Shown one piece after another: positions 27,724 to 40,510 of a stretch of 64,000 nt of DNA. Under the pieces are notes generated by a model. The model was not told where the DNA came from. It ran no database searches and saw only the letters and a list, made by a program, of their open reading frames with translations. Numbering within the stretch: position 1 is the first letter of the stretch; each line of letters opens with the position of its first letter. The DNA is from Streptosporangiales bacterium (lineage in GTDB: Bacteria > Actinomycetota > Actinomycetes > Streptosporangiales > WHSR01), in assembly GCA_009379995.1 (NCBI GenBank), contig WHSR01000003.1:74324-138323 (forward strand). Reading direction: 5' to 3'. The translations under genes were made by a program, and so were the position numbers.

Positions 27724-29328
27724 CTAACCACTGGCCTTGGACATGAGGTAGTACCGGAAGATCTGCTCCGGACCCATCGTGCCGTCGACCCCCTGCACGT
27801 TCGACTGGACGAACGCGTACGGCGTCTCCACGAACAGCGGAAGGGTCGGCACGTCCTCGGCGGCTAGCTGCTGGATCTCGCCAAAGGTCTGCAGCCGCGA
27901 CTGCGCCTCCGGGTCCTCCGCCGAGATCTCCTCGTCGATGAGCTGGTCCATCTTCGGGTTGTCGTACATCCGCAGGAAGCTCGACGTGGAGTGGTAGAAG
28001 GGCGCCAGGTAGTCGTCGACGTCCAGATAGTCGGGGTACCACCCGAGCAGGAAGACCGGGTACTGGCCGCTCTTACCGGGATAGGCCTCCTCGCTGAACT
28101 GCGCCCACTCGGTGGACTTCAGCGTCACGTCGAACGAGCCGCTCTCCTCCAGCGTCCGGGCGATCGTCTGCGCCAGGGCCGGCTCGGTGTCGCCGTAGTG
28201 GTCGGTCGAATACCACAGGGTCAGCTTGACCTTGCCGTTCACGAAGTCGCTTGGCTTCTTGCCCTGGTACGCCTCCTGGAAGGCGGGCTCGCTGCCCTCG
28301 AAATCCGGCGGGACCATCGTGTAGAGCGGCTCGCCCGCCCCGCCGAACACGTCGTCGATGATCCGCTGGCGGTCCACCGCGGCGGCGATGGCCTTGCGCA
28401 CGTTCGGGTCGTCGATCGGCTTGAGCCGTGGGTTGAACACCAGGTACCGGATGGAGGCGCCAGCGCCCTCCACGGTCTTGATGTTCTCGTTGCCCTGCAG
28501 GCTCTCACGCTGCTCGGTGGTCAGGTGCCGGAAGGCGACGTCGATCTCGCCGGACTGCAGCGCGGCCTGCATCTGCGAGCTCTTCTCGAAGAACTGGACG
28601 AGTACGTTCTGGCTCTTCGGCTTGGTGCCCCAGTACTTGTCGTAGGCGGCCAGCGTGATCGACTGGTTCTCTCGGAAGTCCTCGATCCGGTACGGGCCGG
28701 TGCCGACGAGGTCTTCGTGGACGTACTCCTCGTAGCTCGCGGGATCGGCATCGGCCGGCAGCTTCTCCTCCGGTGCCGGGTACTTGTCGGACGGCACGAT
28801 CGTGGCCGTCGCGTAGGCGAGCTTGGAGCCGAAGGTGATGTCGGGCTCGGCGAGTTGGATCACCGCGGTCAGCGGGTCAGGAGTCTCGATGCTCTCGATC
28901 CCGTCGAGCAGGAAGCCGGCGCCCTCGGGGTGGGTCATCCAGTTGGCGCGCTCCAGCGAGAACTTGACGTCCTCGCTGGTCATCTCCGACCCGTCGTGGA
29001 ACGTGACACCGTCACGCAGCTTGAACGTGTAGGTCTTCCCGTCGTCGCTGATCTCGGGCATCTCCGCGGCGAGCTTCGGGGCCAGCTCAGACGTCTTCGG
29101 GTCGTAGGAGACCAGCGTCTCGCCGACATTGAACAGAATGTTCGAACAGTAGTAGTTGTAGCACTTGGCAGGGTCCAAGGTGTTGACGGTGTCGGTCGTG
29201 CCGACGATCAGGCCGCCGCCACCCTCTTCCCCTTCGCCGCCACCGCCGCACGCGGCGGCGACCAGGGATAGTGCGCCCCCGATCGCAAGGGTGGCAATCA
29301 GGCGCCTCGGTCTGGTGCTTCGTTGCAT
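27724..29328 (-). CDS. Peptide ABC transporter substrate-binding lipoprotein
   Basis: The 534-residue protein starts at ATG 29328 with GAGGTGG upstream. A lipoprotein signal peptide ends at Cys27 (SLVAAAC), followed by a Gly/Glu-rich linker. It belongs to the SBP family 5 peptide-binding group: TNTLDPAKCYNYYCSN-like opening, LRDGVTFHDGSEMTSEDVKFSLER, and DVDDYLAPFYHS later. The larger open frame upstream of ATG 29328 does not resemble this family and is not used. It is the first gene of the importer unit that continues with a permease, a fused permease-ATPase and an ATPase. Just past its stop, three similar decanucleotides each supply a stop codon in a different frame. Confidence 0.93.
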   Translation of the reverse strand: MQRSTRPRRLIATLAIGGALSLVAAACGGGGEGEEGGGGLIVGTTDTVNTLDPAKCYNYYCSNILFNVGETLVSYDPKTSELAPKLAAEMPEISDDGKTYTFKLRDGVTFHDGSEMTSEDVKFSLERANWMTHPEGAGFLLDGIESIETPDPLTAVIQLAEPDITFGSKLAYATATIVPSDKYPAPEEKLPADADPASYEEYVHEDLVGTGPYRIEDFRENQSITLAAYDKYWGTKPKSQNVLVQFFEKSSQMQAALQSGEIDVAFRHLTTEQRESLQGNENIKTVEGAGASIRYLVFNPRLKPIDDPNVRKAIAAAVDRQRIIDDVFGGAGEPLYTMVPPDFEGSEPAFQEAYQGKKPSDFVNGKVKLTLWYSTDHYGDTEPALAQTIARTLEESGSFDVTLKSTEWAQFSEEAYPGKSGQYPVFLLGWYPDYLDVDDYLAPFYHSTSSFLRMYDNPKMDQLIDEEISAEDPEAQSRLQTFGEIQQLAAEDVPTLPLFVETPYAFVQSNVQGVDGTMGPEQIFRYYLMSKASG

Positions 29329-29446
29329 CTTCCACCTCGTGGGTCCCGATTTCCGACCCGTTGGCCGGCAGGCCAGCGTAGCCGGCCGTATCCGTGCCGT
29401 TAGTAGCACCCCGCCGGGGACGTCGGAATCACCCTCGGGTAACGAT

Positions 29447-30120
29447 TCACGCACGGGCTCTTCGCACGAGGGTTTCCAACAGCGCGAGGTCGACGTCGTA
29501 CAGCGACCGTACGACGGTCCGTCCGGGGGCCGGCGGGATGGGGACGACGCTGGGAACCGCAACGGTCACGCAGCCGGCGGCCTCGGCGGAGGCCAAGCCG
29601 TTAGGTGAGTCCTCGAGGACCACGCACCCGCCCGGATGCACCCCGAGGAGGCCCGCCGCTTTCAGGTACGGCTCGGGATCGGGCTTGGTCCGGCGGACCT
29701 CGTCGCCCGCGACGGTCACGTCGAACCGGTCGGGGCCGAGCGCATCGAGAACGGGATCGATCAGCGCCCGGTGCGCCGAGGACACCAACGCCCGCGGCAC
29801 CCGGGCACCGATCACCTCGTCGAGCAGCTTCTCCGCCCCGGGACGCAGCGGGACCTCGGAGCGCAGCCTGTCGGCCATGTCGTCGAGCAGCCACCGCGCC
29901 ACGGCCTCCGGGTCGACGTCCGCCCCCGACCTGTCCAGCATGTACCGGACAGTTCGTTGCACCGAGCCGCCGACGAGCGCGGCCTGGTCCTCCTCCCGCC
30001 ATTCGGCGCCGAGCCGGACCATCACCTCCCGCTCGACCTCGAACCACAGCCGTTCCGAGTCGACCAGCAGCCCGTCCATGTCGAAGAAGACGGCCTGCAG
30101 CGCCGTCACGTCCCGCTGGC

Positions 30121-30124
<4 letters not shown>
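29447..30124 (-). CDS. HAD-family phosphatase/beta-phosphoglucomutase-like
   Basis: The 225-residue protein is a haloacid dehalogenase superfamily hydrolase. Motif I is FFDMDGLLVDS with nucleophile Asp15 and Asp17, motif II lies in ALVSSAHRAL, and motifs III and IV are in RRTKPDPEPYL and VVLEDSPNGLASA. This form is close to beta-phosphoglucomutases and phosphoglycolate phosphatases. The start ATG 30124 overlaps the metH stop as ATGA, so it is translated together with MetH. A metabolic link to methionine is not evident, although a housekeeping phosphatase is often found here in actinobacteria. Substrate unknown. Confidence 0.9.
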
Positions 30125-33591
<3,467 letters not shown>

Positions 33592-33683
33592 AGGGCTCAA
33601 CCCTATCTGGAACAACAACGCCGACACCGACCGTGAAGACCTGTAGCGTTCCGCTCCGAGATACTTCGTGCTAGGGGGTACTC

Positions 33684-34142
33684 GTGGCCGCTTACCGCAC
33701 CATCCTCGTGGGGACGGACGGCTCGGCATCCTCGCTGCGGGCCGTCGACGCTGCGGGCCGGCTCGCCGCCGATACCGGCGCCCGGCTGGTCCTCGTGTCC
33801 GCCTACACGCCCATGCGTGAGCGCGAGCGCCTGGCTGCCGCCGAGATACTCGGTGACCTGGCGTACAAGGTGACCGGCTCGACGCCGGCGGAGGACGCGC
33901 TGCGCGCCGGGCGCGAGCATGCCGTTGCCGCCGGTGCGAGGGACATCCATCTCGCCCCGGCCGAGGGCGACGCCGTGGACGTGCTCGCCAAGCTCGCCGA
34001 GGAACAGGAGGCCGATCTGATCGTGGTGGGCAACAGAGGACTGAACAGCCTCGCCGGCCGAATCCTGGGCTCGGTGCCCGCCAACCTGTCGCACCGGGCC
34101 ACCTGTGACGTCCTCATCGTGCACACCACGAGCGGCAGGTGA
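33684..34142 (+). CDS. Universal stress protein family (UspA)
   Basis: The 152-residue single-domain protein has the Usp fold: ILVGTDGSASSLRAVDAAG at the N-terminus, and GNRGLNSLAGRILGSVPANLSHRATCDVLIVH at the C-terminus, with the ATP-binding G-2X-G-9X-G(S/T) pattern. Such proteins bind ATP and are induced by stress, often with no enzymatic role known. GTG 33684 is the start, with AGGGGG upstream. It is divergent to metH and sits before the PAC2 gene on the same strand. Confidence in the family is high; the specific role is unknown. Confidence 0.92.
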   Translation: MAAYRTILVGTDGSASSLRAVDAAGRLAADTGARLVLVSAYTPMRERERLAAAEILGDLAYKVTGSTPAEDALRAGREHAVAAGARDIHLAPAEGDAVDVLAKLAEEQEADLIVVGNRGLNSLAGRILGSVPANLSHRATCDVLIVHTTSGR

Positions 34143-34332
34143 GACGGCGGGTGCGCATGCCACATGGCTGGACGACCCCCCGCGCCGCGCCACGCCGGGT
34201 TCGGGCTGGCCAAAACTTCACCAGGACATACGCTGGCAGGGAGCAGGGAAGTATGCAGCCGGGCTCGCACCCGCTGCCGGGCAGGAAGCGTCGAGAGAGG
34301 GCCGCGGCACAGCGGCCGAAAGGAGGCAGGGC

Positions 34333-35190
34333 GTGATCGAGCTCGAGGGAGTGCCCGAGCTCGTCGACCCCATCCTGGTCGCTGCCTTCGAGGGTTGGAA
34401 CGACGCGGGAGACGCCGCCACCGGCGCGATCGAGCACTTGGAGCAGGCATGGAAGGCCGCTCCGGTGGCCGCCTTGGATCCCGAGGACTACTACGACTTC
34501 CAGGTCACCCGGCCCACCGTCGATCTCGTAGAGGGCACCACCCGGAAGATCACCTGGCCCACCACCAGGCTCTCGATGGTCAAGCTGCCGGAGGCCGGGC
34601 GGGACCTCGTGCTCGTGCGGGGCATCGAGCCGAACATGCGCTGGCAGGCGTTCTGCAACGACCTGCTCGGCGTCGTCCGCGACCTGGGGGCCGAGACGGT
34701 CGTCCTGCTCGGTGCGTTGCTCGCGGACGTGCCGCACACCCGATCCGTACCAATCACGGGCGTCGCCTCCGACGCCGGCCTGGCCCGCTCGCTGAACCTG
34801 GACCAGTCTCGTTACGAAGGCCCGACCGGGATCGTGGGCGTGCTCCAGGACACCTGCAGCCGGGCCGGCTTCCACGCCGTGTCGTTGTGGGCCGCAGTGC
34901 CCCACTACGTCGCCCAGCCGCCGTGCCCAAAGGCCACCGTCGCGCTGCTGAGCCGCCTCGAAGACATTCTGGATGTCGCGTTGCCGCTGGATGATCTGAC
35001 CGAGCAGGCCAGCCTCTGGGAGAGCCGGGTGGACGAGCTGGCGCAGCAGGACGAAGAGGTCGCCGAGTACGTGCGCTCGCTGGAACGGCAGAAGGACGAA
35101 TCCGAGCTGCCCGAGGCCAGCGGCGAGGCGATCGCCCAAGCCTTCGAGCGTTACCTCCGCCGCCGCGGCCAGGACGACGACCGGCAGTAG
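34333..35190 (+). CDS. PAC2 family protein (ParJ-like)
   Basis: The 285-residue protein begins with GTG 34333, preceded by AGGAGG. The PAC2 fold is visible in DPILVAAFEGWNDAGDAATGAIEHL, then VVLLGALLADVPHTRSVPITG and GPTGIVGVLQD. The C-terminal part is helical and charged. PAC2 proteins in eukaryotes are proteasome assembly chaperones. A Streptomyces member at the equivalent locus has been described as ParJ, a protein that interacts with the chromosome partitioning protein ParA (from memory, SCO1662). Which role applies here is unresolved. About 190 bases of untranslated sequence precede it, with a GGCCGC/GCGGCC stem near the ribosome site. Confidence 0.85.
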   Translation: MIELEGVPELVDPILVAAFEGWNDAGDAATGAIEHLEQAWKAAPVAALDPEDYYDFQVTRPTVDLVEGTTRKITWPTTRLSMVKLPEAGRDLVLVRGIEPNMRWQAFCNDLLGVVRDLGAETVVLLGALLADVPHTRSVPITGVASDAGLARSLNLDQSRYEGPTGIVGVLQDTCSRAGFHAVSLWAAVPHYVAQPPCPKATVALLSRLEDILDVALPLDDLTEQASLWESRVDELAQQDEEVAEYVRSLERQKDESELPEASGEAIAQAFERYLRRRGQDDDRQ

Positions 35191-35195
35191 CGGAC

Positions 35196-35348
35196 GGAAG
35201 GGTCGGTGCCGTCGAACAGCCCGCCGGGCTGATCGTGCTCACGCTCACCGGCGATCGCCTCCACGGCATCACCCGGTTCCTCGACAACCGGATACTGCAC
35301 CACTTCGAACCGTCGCTCGCCGGCCAGGGCTCCGGCCACGCGGTGTGA
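35196..35348 (+). pseudogene. Remnant of an ECF/SigJ-like sigma factor C-terminal domain
   Basis: Between the PAC2 and DHFR-like genes a frame reads VEQPAGLIVLTLTGDRLHGI, then TRFLDNRILHHFEPSLAGQ and GSGHAV before a stop at 35348. This is the tail of the SnoaL-like domain that ends many actinobacterial RNA polymerase sigma-70 factors (QPAG..VLTL..DRI..ITRF.D...F). No start codon or sigma-2/sigma-4 region is present upstream, where the PAC2 gene ends. The likely explanation is deletion of most of a sigma-factor gene, with the adjacent DHFR-like gene being its usual partner. Family recognition is by eye. Confidence 0.6.
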
Positions 35349-35382
35349 CCGCACGCCGTGACGTGCTCGGCCGGTCCGACAC

Positions 35383-35943
35383 TCACGTCCCGGTGCGGTA
35401 GCGGAGGTGAACCATCCCGTTGCCGAAGCGGCGTTCATCCAGCAGTTCGAGCCTCAGCCGGACATCGTTGGTTAGGGACTGTTTGCCGCCTCCCACGAGG
35501 ATGGGCGCGAGGTACAGGTGGCACTCGTCGACCAACCCGGCCTTGAACGCATGGGCGGCGAGGTTGGGGCCGCCCACGGTGATGTCGCGTTCGGCTGTCG
35601 CTTTCAGCTGCCGGACCGCTTCCGGGTCGAAGCCCCGTTCGATCCGGGTCCTGGCGGTGGAAACGGTCTCCAACGTCGCGGAGTACACGATCTTGTCGGC
35701 CGCCTGCCAGATCTCCGCGAAGTCGCGCATGAGGGGCGACTGCCCGGCGAGGGTGGGGTCGGTCTCCCAGCCGACCATCGTCTCGTACATCCGGCGCCCG
35801 TAGAGGTAGGTGCCGACCGGCCGCTCTTGGTCGTTGATGAAGGCGAGCACCTCCTCGTCCGGCACCGCCCAGTCGAACTTGCCGTCCTCGTCCTCGATAT
35901 AGCCGTCCAGCGACGTGATCGCCGCGTAGATCAGCTTGCCCAT
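35383..35943 (-). CDS. Dihydrofolate reductase/RibD-like reductase family protein
   Basis: The 186-residue protein belongs to the RibD C-terminal/DHFR-like fold. Signs are LIYAAITSLDGYIEDEDGKFDW at the start, YLYGRRMYETM, and VGGPNLAAHAFKAGLVDECHLYLAPILVGGG, the last two being typical NADPH-binding-fold segments. Such proteins are often annotated as deaminase/reductases or uncharacterised DHFR-family proteins, and in actinobacteria many lie next to ECF sigma factors. It is convergent with the sigma remnant upstream. It lies 18 bases after the mshC gene on the same strand. The substrate is unknown. Confidence 0.85.
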   Translation of the reverse strand: MGKLIYAAITSLDGYIEDEDGKFDWAVPDEEVLAFINDQERPVGTYLYGRRMYETMVGWETDPTLAGQSPLMRDFAEIWQAADKIVYSATLETVSTARTRIERGFDPEAVRQLKATAERDITVGGPNLAAHAFKAGLVDECHLYLAPILVGGGKQSLTNDVRLRLELLDERRFGNGMVHLRYRTGT

Positions 35944-35961
35944 GATGAGCCTCCCTCCCCG

Positions 35962-37200
35962 CTACCGATGGCGGCGAAGGCTGACGCCCAGAAGGGCGTC
36001 GGCGAGGTCGCGGACCAGGGCGGGTGCGGCGGTGTCTTCTCCCTGGCCAGCAAGTGCGGCGTCGGCCCAGCCGTCGATGGCCGTGAGCGCCGCGGGTGTG
36101 TCGAGGTCGTCCGCGAGCCGGTCCCGTACGCCCTCCAGGAGGGTGCCCGCGGGCGGGCCGGAGGGCCGCTGGACGGCTTCCCGCCAGCGGGCCAGCCGTT
36201 CGTCGGCGGTGTGCAGGTCGGTGGGCGTCCAGGTCCAGTCGTTGCGGTAGCGGTGATTGAGCAGGGCGAGGCGGACCGCCATCGGGTCGGCGCCCTCATT
36301 GCGGAGACGAGAGACGAAGACGAGGTTGCCCAGGGACTTCGACATCTTCTCGCCGTCGAGGCCGACCATTCCGGCATGGACGTACGCCCGCGCGTGCGGG
36401 AAGGTGCCCGTGGCGACGTGCGCCTCCGCGGCGCCCATCTCGTGGTGGGGGAAGACGAGGTCGCGACCGCCGCCCTGGATGTCGAACGTCATCCCCAGGT
36501 AGTGCAGGGAGATCGCGCCGCACTCGATGTGCCAGCCCGGGCGGCCCCGACCAAGGGTGGAATCCCAGGCCGGCTCGCCCGGACGCGCGGACTGCCACAG
36601 GAGGCAGTCCAGGGAGTCCTTCTTGCCAGGACGGTCCGGGTCGCCCCCGTTCTCCCCGAACAGACGCACCATCTCGGCCACGTCGAGGCGGGCCAGCGAG
36701 CCAAAGCGCGGATCGGCGTTCACCGGAAAGTACAGATCGCTTTCCACCTCGTACGCGGCGCCCTTGTCCCGCAGCCGCGCGATGAGGTCGGTGATGAGCG
36801 GGATCGCCTCGACGGCGCCCACGTACTCCCGCGGCGGCAGCACCCGCAGCGCCGCCATGTCGCCGCGGAACACCTCGACCTCCCGATCGGCGAGCTCTCG
36901 CCAGTCGTCTCCGGTGTCGTTCGCCCGCTCCAGCAAGGGATCGTCGATGTCGGTGACGTTCTGTACGTAGTGCACGTCGTGGCCGGCATCGCGCCACAGC
37001 CGATGGATCAGGTCGAACGCGACATAGGTGGCCGCGTGACCCACGTGGGTGGCGTCGTACGGGGTAATGCCACAGACGTACATCCGCGCCGTCGGGCCGG
37101 GCTCGATCGGCCGCACCTGCCTGGCCCCGGTATCGTGGATGCGCAGCACGGGACCCGTGCCGGGCAGATCAGGAAGCTCAGGCACCGGCCACGACTGCAT
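35962..37200 (-). CDS. mshC: Mycothiol ligase MshC
   Basis: MshC ligates cysteine to 1-D-myo-inosityl 2-amino-2-deoxy-glucopyranoside (GlcN-Ins) in mycothiol synthesis, the third committed step. The 412-residue protein begins at ATG 37200 ([14 protein letters not shown]), as in other MshC proteins. It resembles cysteinyl-tRNA synthetase: Cys43 in [19 protein letters not shown]-like HIGH motif at 51-60, zinc ligand Cys in WHIECGAIS, and KMSKSLGN. Its presence is strong evidence for a mycothiol-producing actinobacterium. It lies 10 bases after agmatinase and 18 bases before the DHFR-like gene on the same strand. Confidence 0.95.
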   Translation of the reverse strand: MQSWPVPELPDLPGTGPVLRIHDTGARQVRPIEPGPTARMYVCGITPYDATHVGHAATYVAFDLIHRLWRDAGHDVHYVQNVTDIDDPLLERANDTGDDWRELADREVEVFRGDMAALRVLPPREYVGAVEAIPLITDLIARLRDKGAAYEVESDLYFPVNADPRFGSLARLDVAEMVRLFGENGGDPDRPGKKDSLDCLLWQSARPGEPAWDSTLGRGRPGWHIECGAISLHYLGMTFDIQGGGRDLVFPHHEMGAAEAHVATGTFPHARAYVHAGMVGLDGEKMSKSLGNLVFVSRLRNEGADPMAVRLALLNHRYRNDWTWTPTDLHTADERLARWREAVQRPSGPPAGTLLEGVRDRLADDLDTPAALTAIDGWADAALAGQGEDTAAPALVRDLADALLGVSLRRHR

Positions 37201-37210
37201 ACAAAGCAGC

Positions 37211-38158
37211 CTATACGGTGCCTTCAAGCCCCATGGTCGAGACCAGCTCGTAGATCACGTGGGCGCCGGCGATCGCGGTGATCTCAGCGTGATCGTAGGC
37301 AGGTGCAACCTCGACGAGGTCCGCGGCGACCAGCCGCCGACCGACGAGGCCGCGCAGGATGGCGAGAAGCTCCCGGCTGGATAGCCCGCCCGCTTCGGGT
37401 GTGCCGGTGGCGGGTGCGTACGCGGGGTCGAGGACGTCGATGTCGACCGAGACGTACAGTGGCGCGTCGCCGACGCGCTCGACGATACGGTCGGTGATCC
37501 CACGCGGCCCCAGCTCCTGGACATCCATCGTGTTGATGATCCCGAACCCGAGCCGGGCGTCCTCGGCGAGGTCCTCCGCCGCGTAAAGGGGCCCGCGGAT
37601 GCCCACGTGGGTGAGCCGGTCCGTGTCGACGATCCCCTCCTCGACCGCGCGGCGGAACGGCGTGCCGTGCGTGTAGCGGGCACCGAAGTAAGCGTCCCAG
37701 GTGTCCAGGTGGGCGTCGAAGTGGACGAGCGCGACCGGTCCGTGTTTCTTCGCCGCGCTGCGCAGCAGCGGCAGCGCGATCGTGTGGTCTCCCCCGAGGG
37801 CCATCACCCGCGCCCCCGCCCCGTGCAACTCGTCGGCGGCGGCCTCGATCTGGGCGATCGCCTCACCGATGTCGAAGGGGTTGCAGGCGACATCGCCGCA
37901 GTCGGCGACCTGCTGCACGGCGAACGGCCAGACGTCCAGCGGGGGATGGTACGGCCGTAGCAGCCGGCTGGCCGCGCGGAGCGCGCTCGGACCGAAACGG
38001 GCACCCGGTCGGTACGTCACCCCGCTGTCGAACGGCACGCCCACGATGGCGACGTCGACGGCCTCGACCTGGTCGCGACGGGGCAGGCGGGCGAATGTGG
38101 GCGGCCCCGCGAAGCGCGGGACTTGGGCGGCGTCGACCGGACCAAGGGGTTCGGACAT
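37211..38158 (-). CDS. Agmatinase/ureohydrolase family
   Basis: The 315-residue protein is a binuclear manganese ureohydrolase. Metal-binding motifs are [14 protein letters not shown] and [10 protein letters not shown]. It begins at ATG 38158; a much longer reading frame across the next gene is antisense to nothing real and is not used. The family includes agmatinase (agmatine to putrescine and urea), guanidinobutyrase and formiminoglutamase. [11 protein letters not shown] fits the agmatinase type. It lies 14 bases downstream of a sodium:solute symporter and 10 bases upstream of mshC, suggesting that the symporter might bring in the substrate. Confidence 0.9.
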   Translation of the reverse strand: MSEPLGPVDAAQVPRFAGPPTFARLPRRDQVEAVDVAIVGVPFDSGVTYRPGARFGPSALRAASRLLRPYHPPLDVWPFAVQQVADCGDVACNPFDIGEAIAQIEAAADELHGAGARVMALGGDHTIALPLLRSAAKKHGPVALVHFDAHLDTWDAYFGARYTHGTPFRRAVEEGIVDTDRLTHVGIRGPLYAAEDLAEDARLGFGIINTMDVQELGPRGITDRIVERVGDAPLYVSVDIDVLDPAYAPATGTPEAGGLSSRELLAILRGLVGRRLVAADLVEVAPAYDHAEITAIAGAHVIYELVSTMGLEGTV

Positions 38159-38172
38159 GCGTTCCTTCCTGA

Positions 38173-39612
38173 TCAGGGTGTGGGCGAGGCGGGCGGCGCG
38201 GGCTGGGACTCGCCGCGCAGCCGGCGATCCCACGCGGCCAGTGCCTCCGCCGGCGTCGGCCGGGTGACCAGGCTGCCAACGACGAAGGCGACAGCGCTGG
38301 CGATGAGGCCGAAGTAAATGGGCTCGTTGGCGAGAAGGCCCTGGACGATCATCAGGACGACGACCGTCACGCTGCCCACGACGGCGGCGGCGAGAGCGCC
38401 GCTCGCTGTCGAGCGGCGCCAGACCAGGCCGCCGAGGATCGGCACGAGCAGGCCGCCGACGAGCAGGTTGTACGCGACGGTCAGCGCGGCGACGATGTCT
38501 TGGACGACGCAGGCGATCGCGATCGCGACAACGCCGATCACTAGCACGAACACCCGGATGCTCGCGACGGTCGAGACGCTGGCGCGGTGGGCGACGAAGC
38601 GGGCGTAGATGTCGTTCGCGGTGAGGGTCGCCGACGCCATGAGCCCGGCACTCGCCGTGGACATGATGGCGGCCAGGGCAGCCGCCAGGACGAGCCCCAT
38701 GATGCCCGTCGGCAGCACGCCGCGTGTGATCGTGGCGAAGGCGTCGTCGGCGACCTGGAGATTGGGGTACAGGACCTTCGCGCTGCTGCCGATCAACGCC
38801 CCGGCGATGCCGTACGCCATGCAGTACAGGCCGCTGATCACGCCGCCGCGCACCGCCACCCGATCGCTGCGCGCGGTGAAGACCCGCTGCCAGATGTCCT
38901 GTCCGATGAGGATGCCGAAGAAGTAGATGAGGACGTAGGTGAAGATCGTCGCCCCGCCGATGCTCCCGAGGTCGAAGTAGCTCGCCGGAAGGGCCTCGCG
39001 CAGCCCGCCGAACCCGCCGGCCCGGGCGAGCGACGTAGGCAGCAGGACCAGGAAGACACCCAACGTCATGATCGCAAACTGGGCCAGGTCGGTGAGGGTG
39101 ACCGACCACATGCCGCCCAGCAGGCAGTACACGAGCACGATCCCGCCGCCGAGGATGATCGCGGGGACGCGGGGTATGCCGAGGATGCCGTGGAAGATGG
39201 TTCCGATGGCGATCGTCGAGGTAACCGTCAGCATCAGGTCGTAGGCCGCCATGACGAGCCCGGAGATGAAACGGGCCGAGACGTTGTAGCGCAGCTCGAG
39301 CATCTCCGACACCGTGTAGACGCCCAGCCGGGTGAGCCGCCGGGCGAAGAGGGCGCTCAACGCGACGATGCCGAGGCCGAGGATGACCACCAGCCACATG
39401 CCCGAAAGGCCGTAGGAGTATCCGAGGCCGATGCCGCCGATCGTGGATGCCCCGCCGAGCACCACTGCCGAGAGCGTGCCGAAGTAGAGCGTCGGCCCCA
39501 GCCGCCTCCCCGCGACGAGGTAGTCCTCGGCGTTGCCGGCCCGCCGCATGCTCCACCATCCGACGGCGAGCATCCCGGCGAAGTAGGCGACGATCACGAT
39601 GTAGTCGACCAT
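38173..39612 (-). CDS. Sodium:solute symporter (SSS family)
   Basis: The 479-residue integral membrane protein has about 13 hydrophobic segments, spread across the full length, and a typical SSS N-terminus ([29 protein letters not shown]). [21 protein letters not shown] and [21 protein letters not shown] match conserved SSS signatures. Such proteins couple sodium entry to uptake of sugars, amino acids, nucleosides or organic cations. Its position 14 bases before agmatinase suggests uptake of a guanidino compound or polyamine, but this is inference. The ATG is preceded by a GAGGGAGCC-like ribosome site. Confidence 0.9.
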   Translation of the reverse strand: MVDYIVIVAYFAGMLAVGWWSMRRAGNAEDYLVAGRRLGPTLYFGTLSAVVLGGASTIGGIGLGYSYGLSGMWLVVILGLGIVALSALFARRLTRLGVYTVSEMLELRYNVSARFISGLVMAAYDLMLTVTSTIAIGTIFHGILGIPRVPAIILGGGIVLVYCLLGGMWSVTLTDLAQFAIMTLGVFLVLLPTSLARAGGFGGLREALPASYFDLGSIGGATIFTYVLIYFFGILIGQDIWQRVFTARSDRVAVRGGVISGLYCMAYGIAGALIGSSAKVLYPNLQVADDAFATITRGVLPTGIMGLVLAAALAAIMSTASAGLMASATLTANDIYARFVAHRASVSTVASIRVFVLVIGVVAIAIACVVQDIVAALTVAYNLLVGGLLVPILGGLVWRRSTASGALAAAVVGSVTVVVLMIVQGLLANEPIYFGLIASAVAFVVGSLVTRPTPAEALAAWDRRLRGESQPAPPASPTP

Positions 39613-39686
39613 GAGGCTCCCTCGATCGATCTTCCGGCTGGGCCGAGCCTAGAGAGATCAATCCGGCCAGGGGAACCTAGAACCCA

Positions 39687-40433
39687 TCAGAGCCGGTCGA
39701 GGACGGTCTCCCAGGCGTCGGCGTCGCCGGGGCGTGCCGAGAAGTCGTAACGCACGCCGCCCGGTGCCAGCGCGACGAGGGTGGTGGACGTCGAGGCCCA
39801 CGCTCGGTCACTGGCCCGCCGGCGCATGACCATCGCCCGCGGGTCACTCGGGTCCACGCCGTCCCCGTCCACCAGCGGCAGCCACTCGCCCCAGGCGGAC
39901 TCGCGTGCCTGCCCCGAGGAGGGGGTGGGCCGCGGGGCGGCGCGGAACCGGGGCAGGAAGTACGCCACCCGCGCCTGGTCGTCGGCCCTGTCGAGCCCGG
40001 TACTCGTGATCATGTGCAGTCCGGGCGTCATGGCCGCTACGACGAGCCGGTCGCCGTCCCAGCTCCACAGGCGGGCGCCGTCGGGCTCGGCCAGCACGAG
40101 GTGGAAGGGATCGAAACTGGGCAGCTCCGAATCCTTCAGGTCCATGTCCCCCCGCTCCGCGCCGAGCAGCGGCAGCTCACCGCGGGAGCGACGGCCGTCC
40201 TGCGGCGCGGGGCTGCCCTTCCCGTTCAGCACGGCCGCGACCCGGGGAACGTCGGGGTCGACGGCGAGCCAGGTACCGCCCGCCTGGAGGTCGAGGCCGC
40301 CCAGCAGGCCGGGCCAGCCCGCCCAGTGCGCCGAGGGAGGCCGCCACCGCCGGTCGACGAACTCGTCGCGAACACCGGCCAGCAGTACCGGTACCTCGGC
40401 GGAGGGATCCACGCTCACCACGACAGTGCACAC
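39687..40433 (-). CDS. NRDE/TANGO2 family protein
   Basis: The 248-residue protein starts with GTG 40433, immediately preceded by GGAGGGG, and the mature N-terminus begins with Cys2 (VCTVVVSVD), a feature of the NRDE family that uses an N-terminal cysteine nucleophile. VLLAGVRDEFVDRRW gives the Asn/Arg-Asp-Glu signature, here Arg-Asp-Glu. WLAVDPDVPRVAAVLNGKG also fits. The function of NRDE proteins is largely unknown; the TANGO2 homologue is linked to lipid and haem metabolism in eukaryotes. It follows, after an inverted repeat, the SCO1664-like gene on the same strand. Confidence 0.85.
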   Translation of the reverse strand: MCTVVVSVDPSAEVPVLLAGVRDEFVDRRWRPPSAHWAGWPGLLGGLDLQAGGTWLAVDPDVPRVAAVLNGKGSPAPQDGRRSRGELPLLGAERGDMDLKDSELPSFDPFHLVLAEPDGARLWSWDGDRLVVAAMTPGLHMITSTGLDRADDQARVAYFLPRFRAAPRPTPSSGQARESAWGEWLPLVDGDGVDPSDPRAMVMRRRASDRAWASTSTTLVALAPGGVRYDFSARPGDADAWETVLDRL

Positions 40434-40447
40434 GTCGTCCCCTCCTC

Positions 40448-40500
40448 CCGATGGATGGCCCATTCATCCGCTAGGTCCGGGTGAATGGGCCATCCATCGG
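40448..40500. terminator. Long perfect hairpin after the SCO1664-like gene
   Basis: Arms of 19 bases at 40448-40466 and 40482-40500 are perfectly complementary (CCGATGGATGGCCCATTCA and its complement) with a 15-base loop. It starts 10 bases after the stop of the SCO1664-like gene and ends before the ribosome site of the NRDE gene, suggesting a terminator for the upstream unit. No T-run follows, as is usual in GC-rich actinobacteria. Confidence 0.65.
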
Positions 40501-40510
40501 ACTAGGTCGG

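Noticed and set aside
33592-33683. A cobalamin riboswitch before metH
   Set aside because: The gap is 92 bases, too short for the cobalamin aptamer, and no conserved box sequence is visible.
34143-34332. A riboswitch in the PAC2 leader
   Set aside because: There is a GGCCGC/GCGGCC stem near the ribosome site, but I could not match any known aptamer.
37211-39661. An 816-codon open frame spanning agmatinase and the symporter gene
   Set aside because: Only its last 315 codons match a known family (agmatinase). The rest is Arg/Pro-rich frame noise in high-GC DNA, antiparallel in frame to the symporter.
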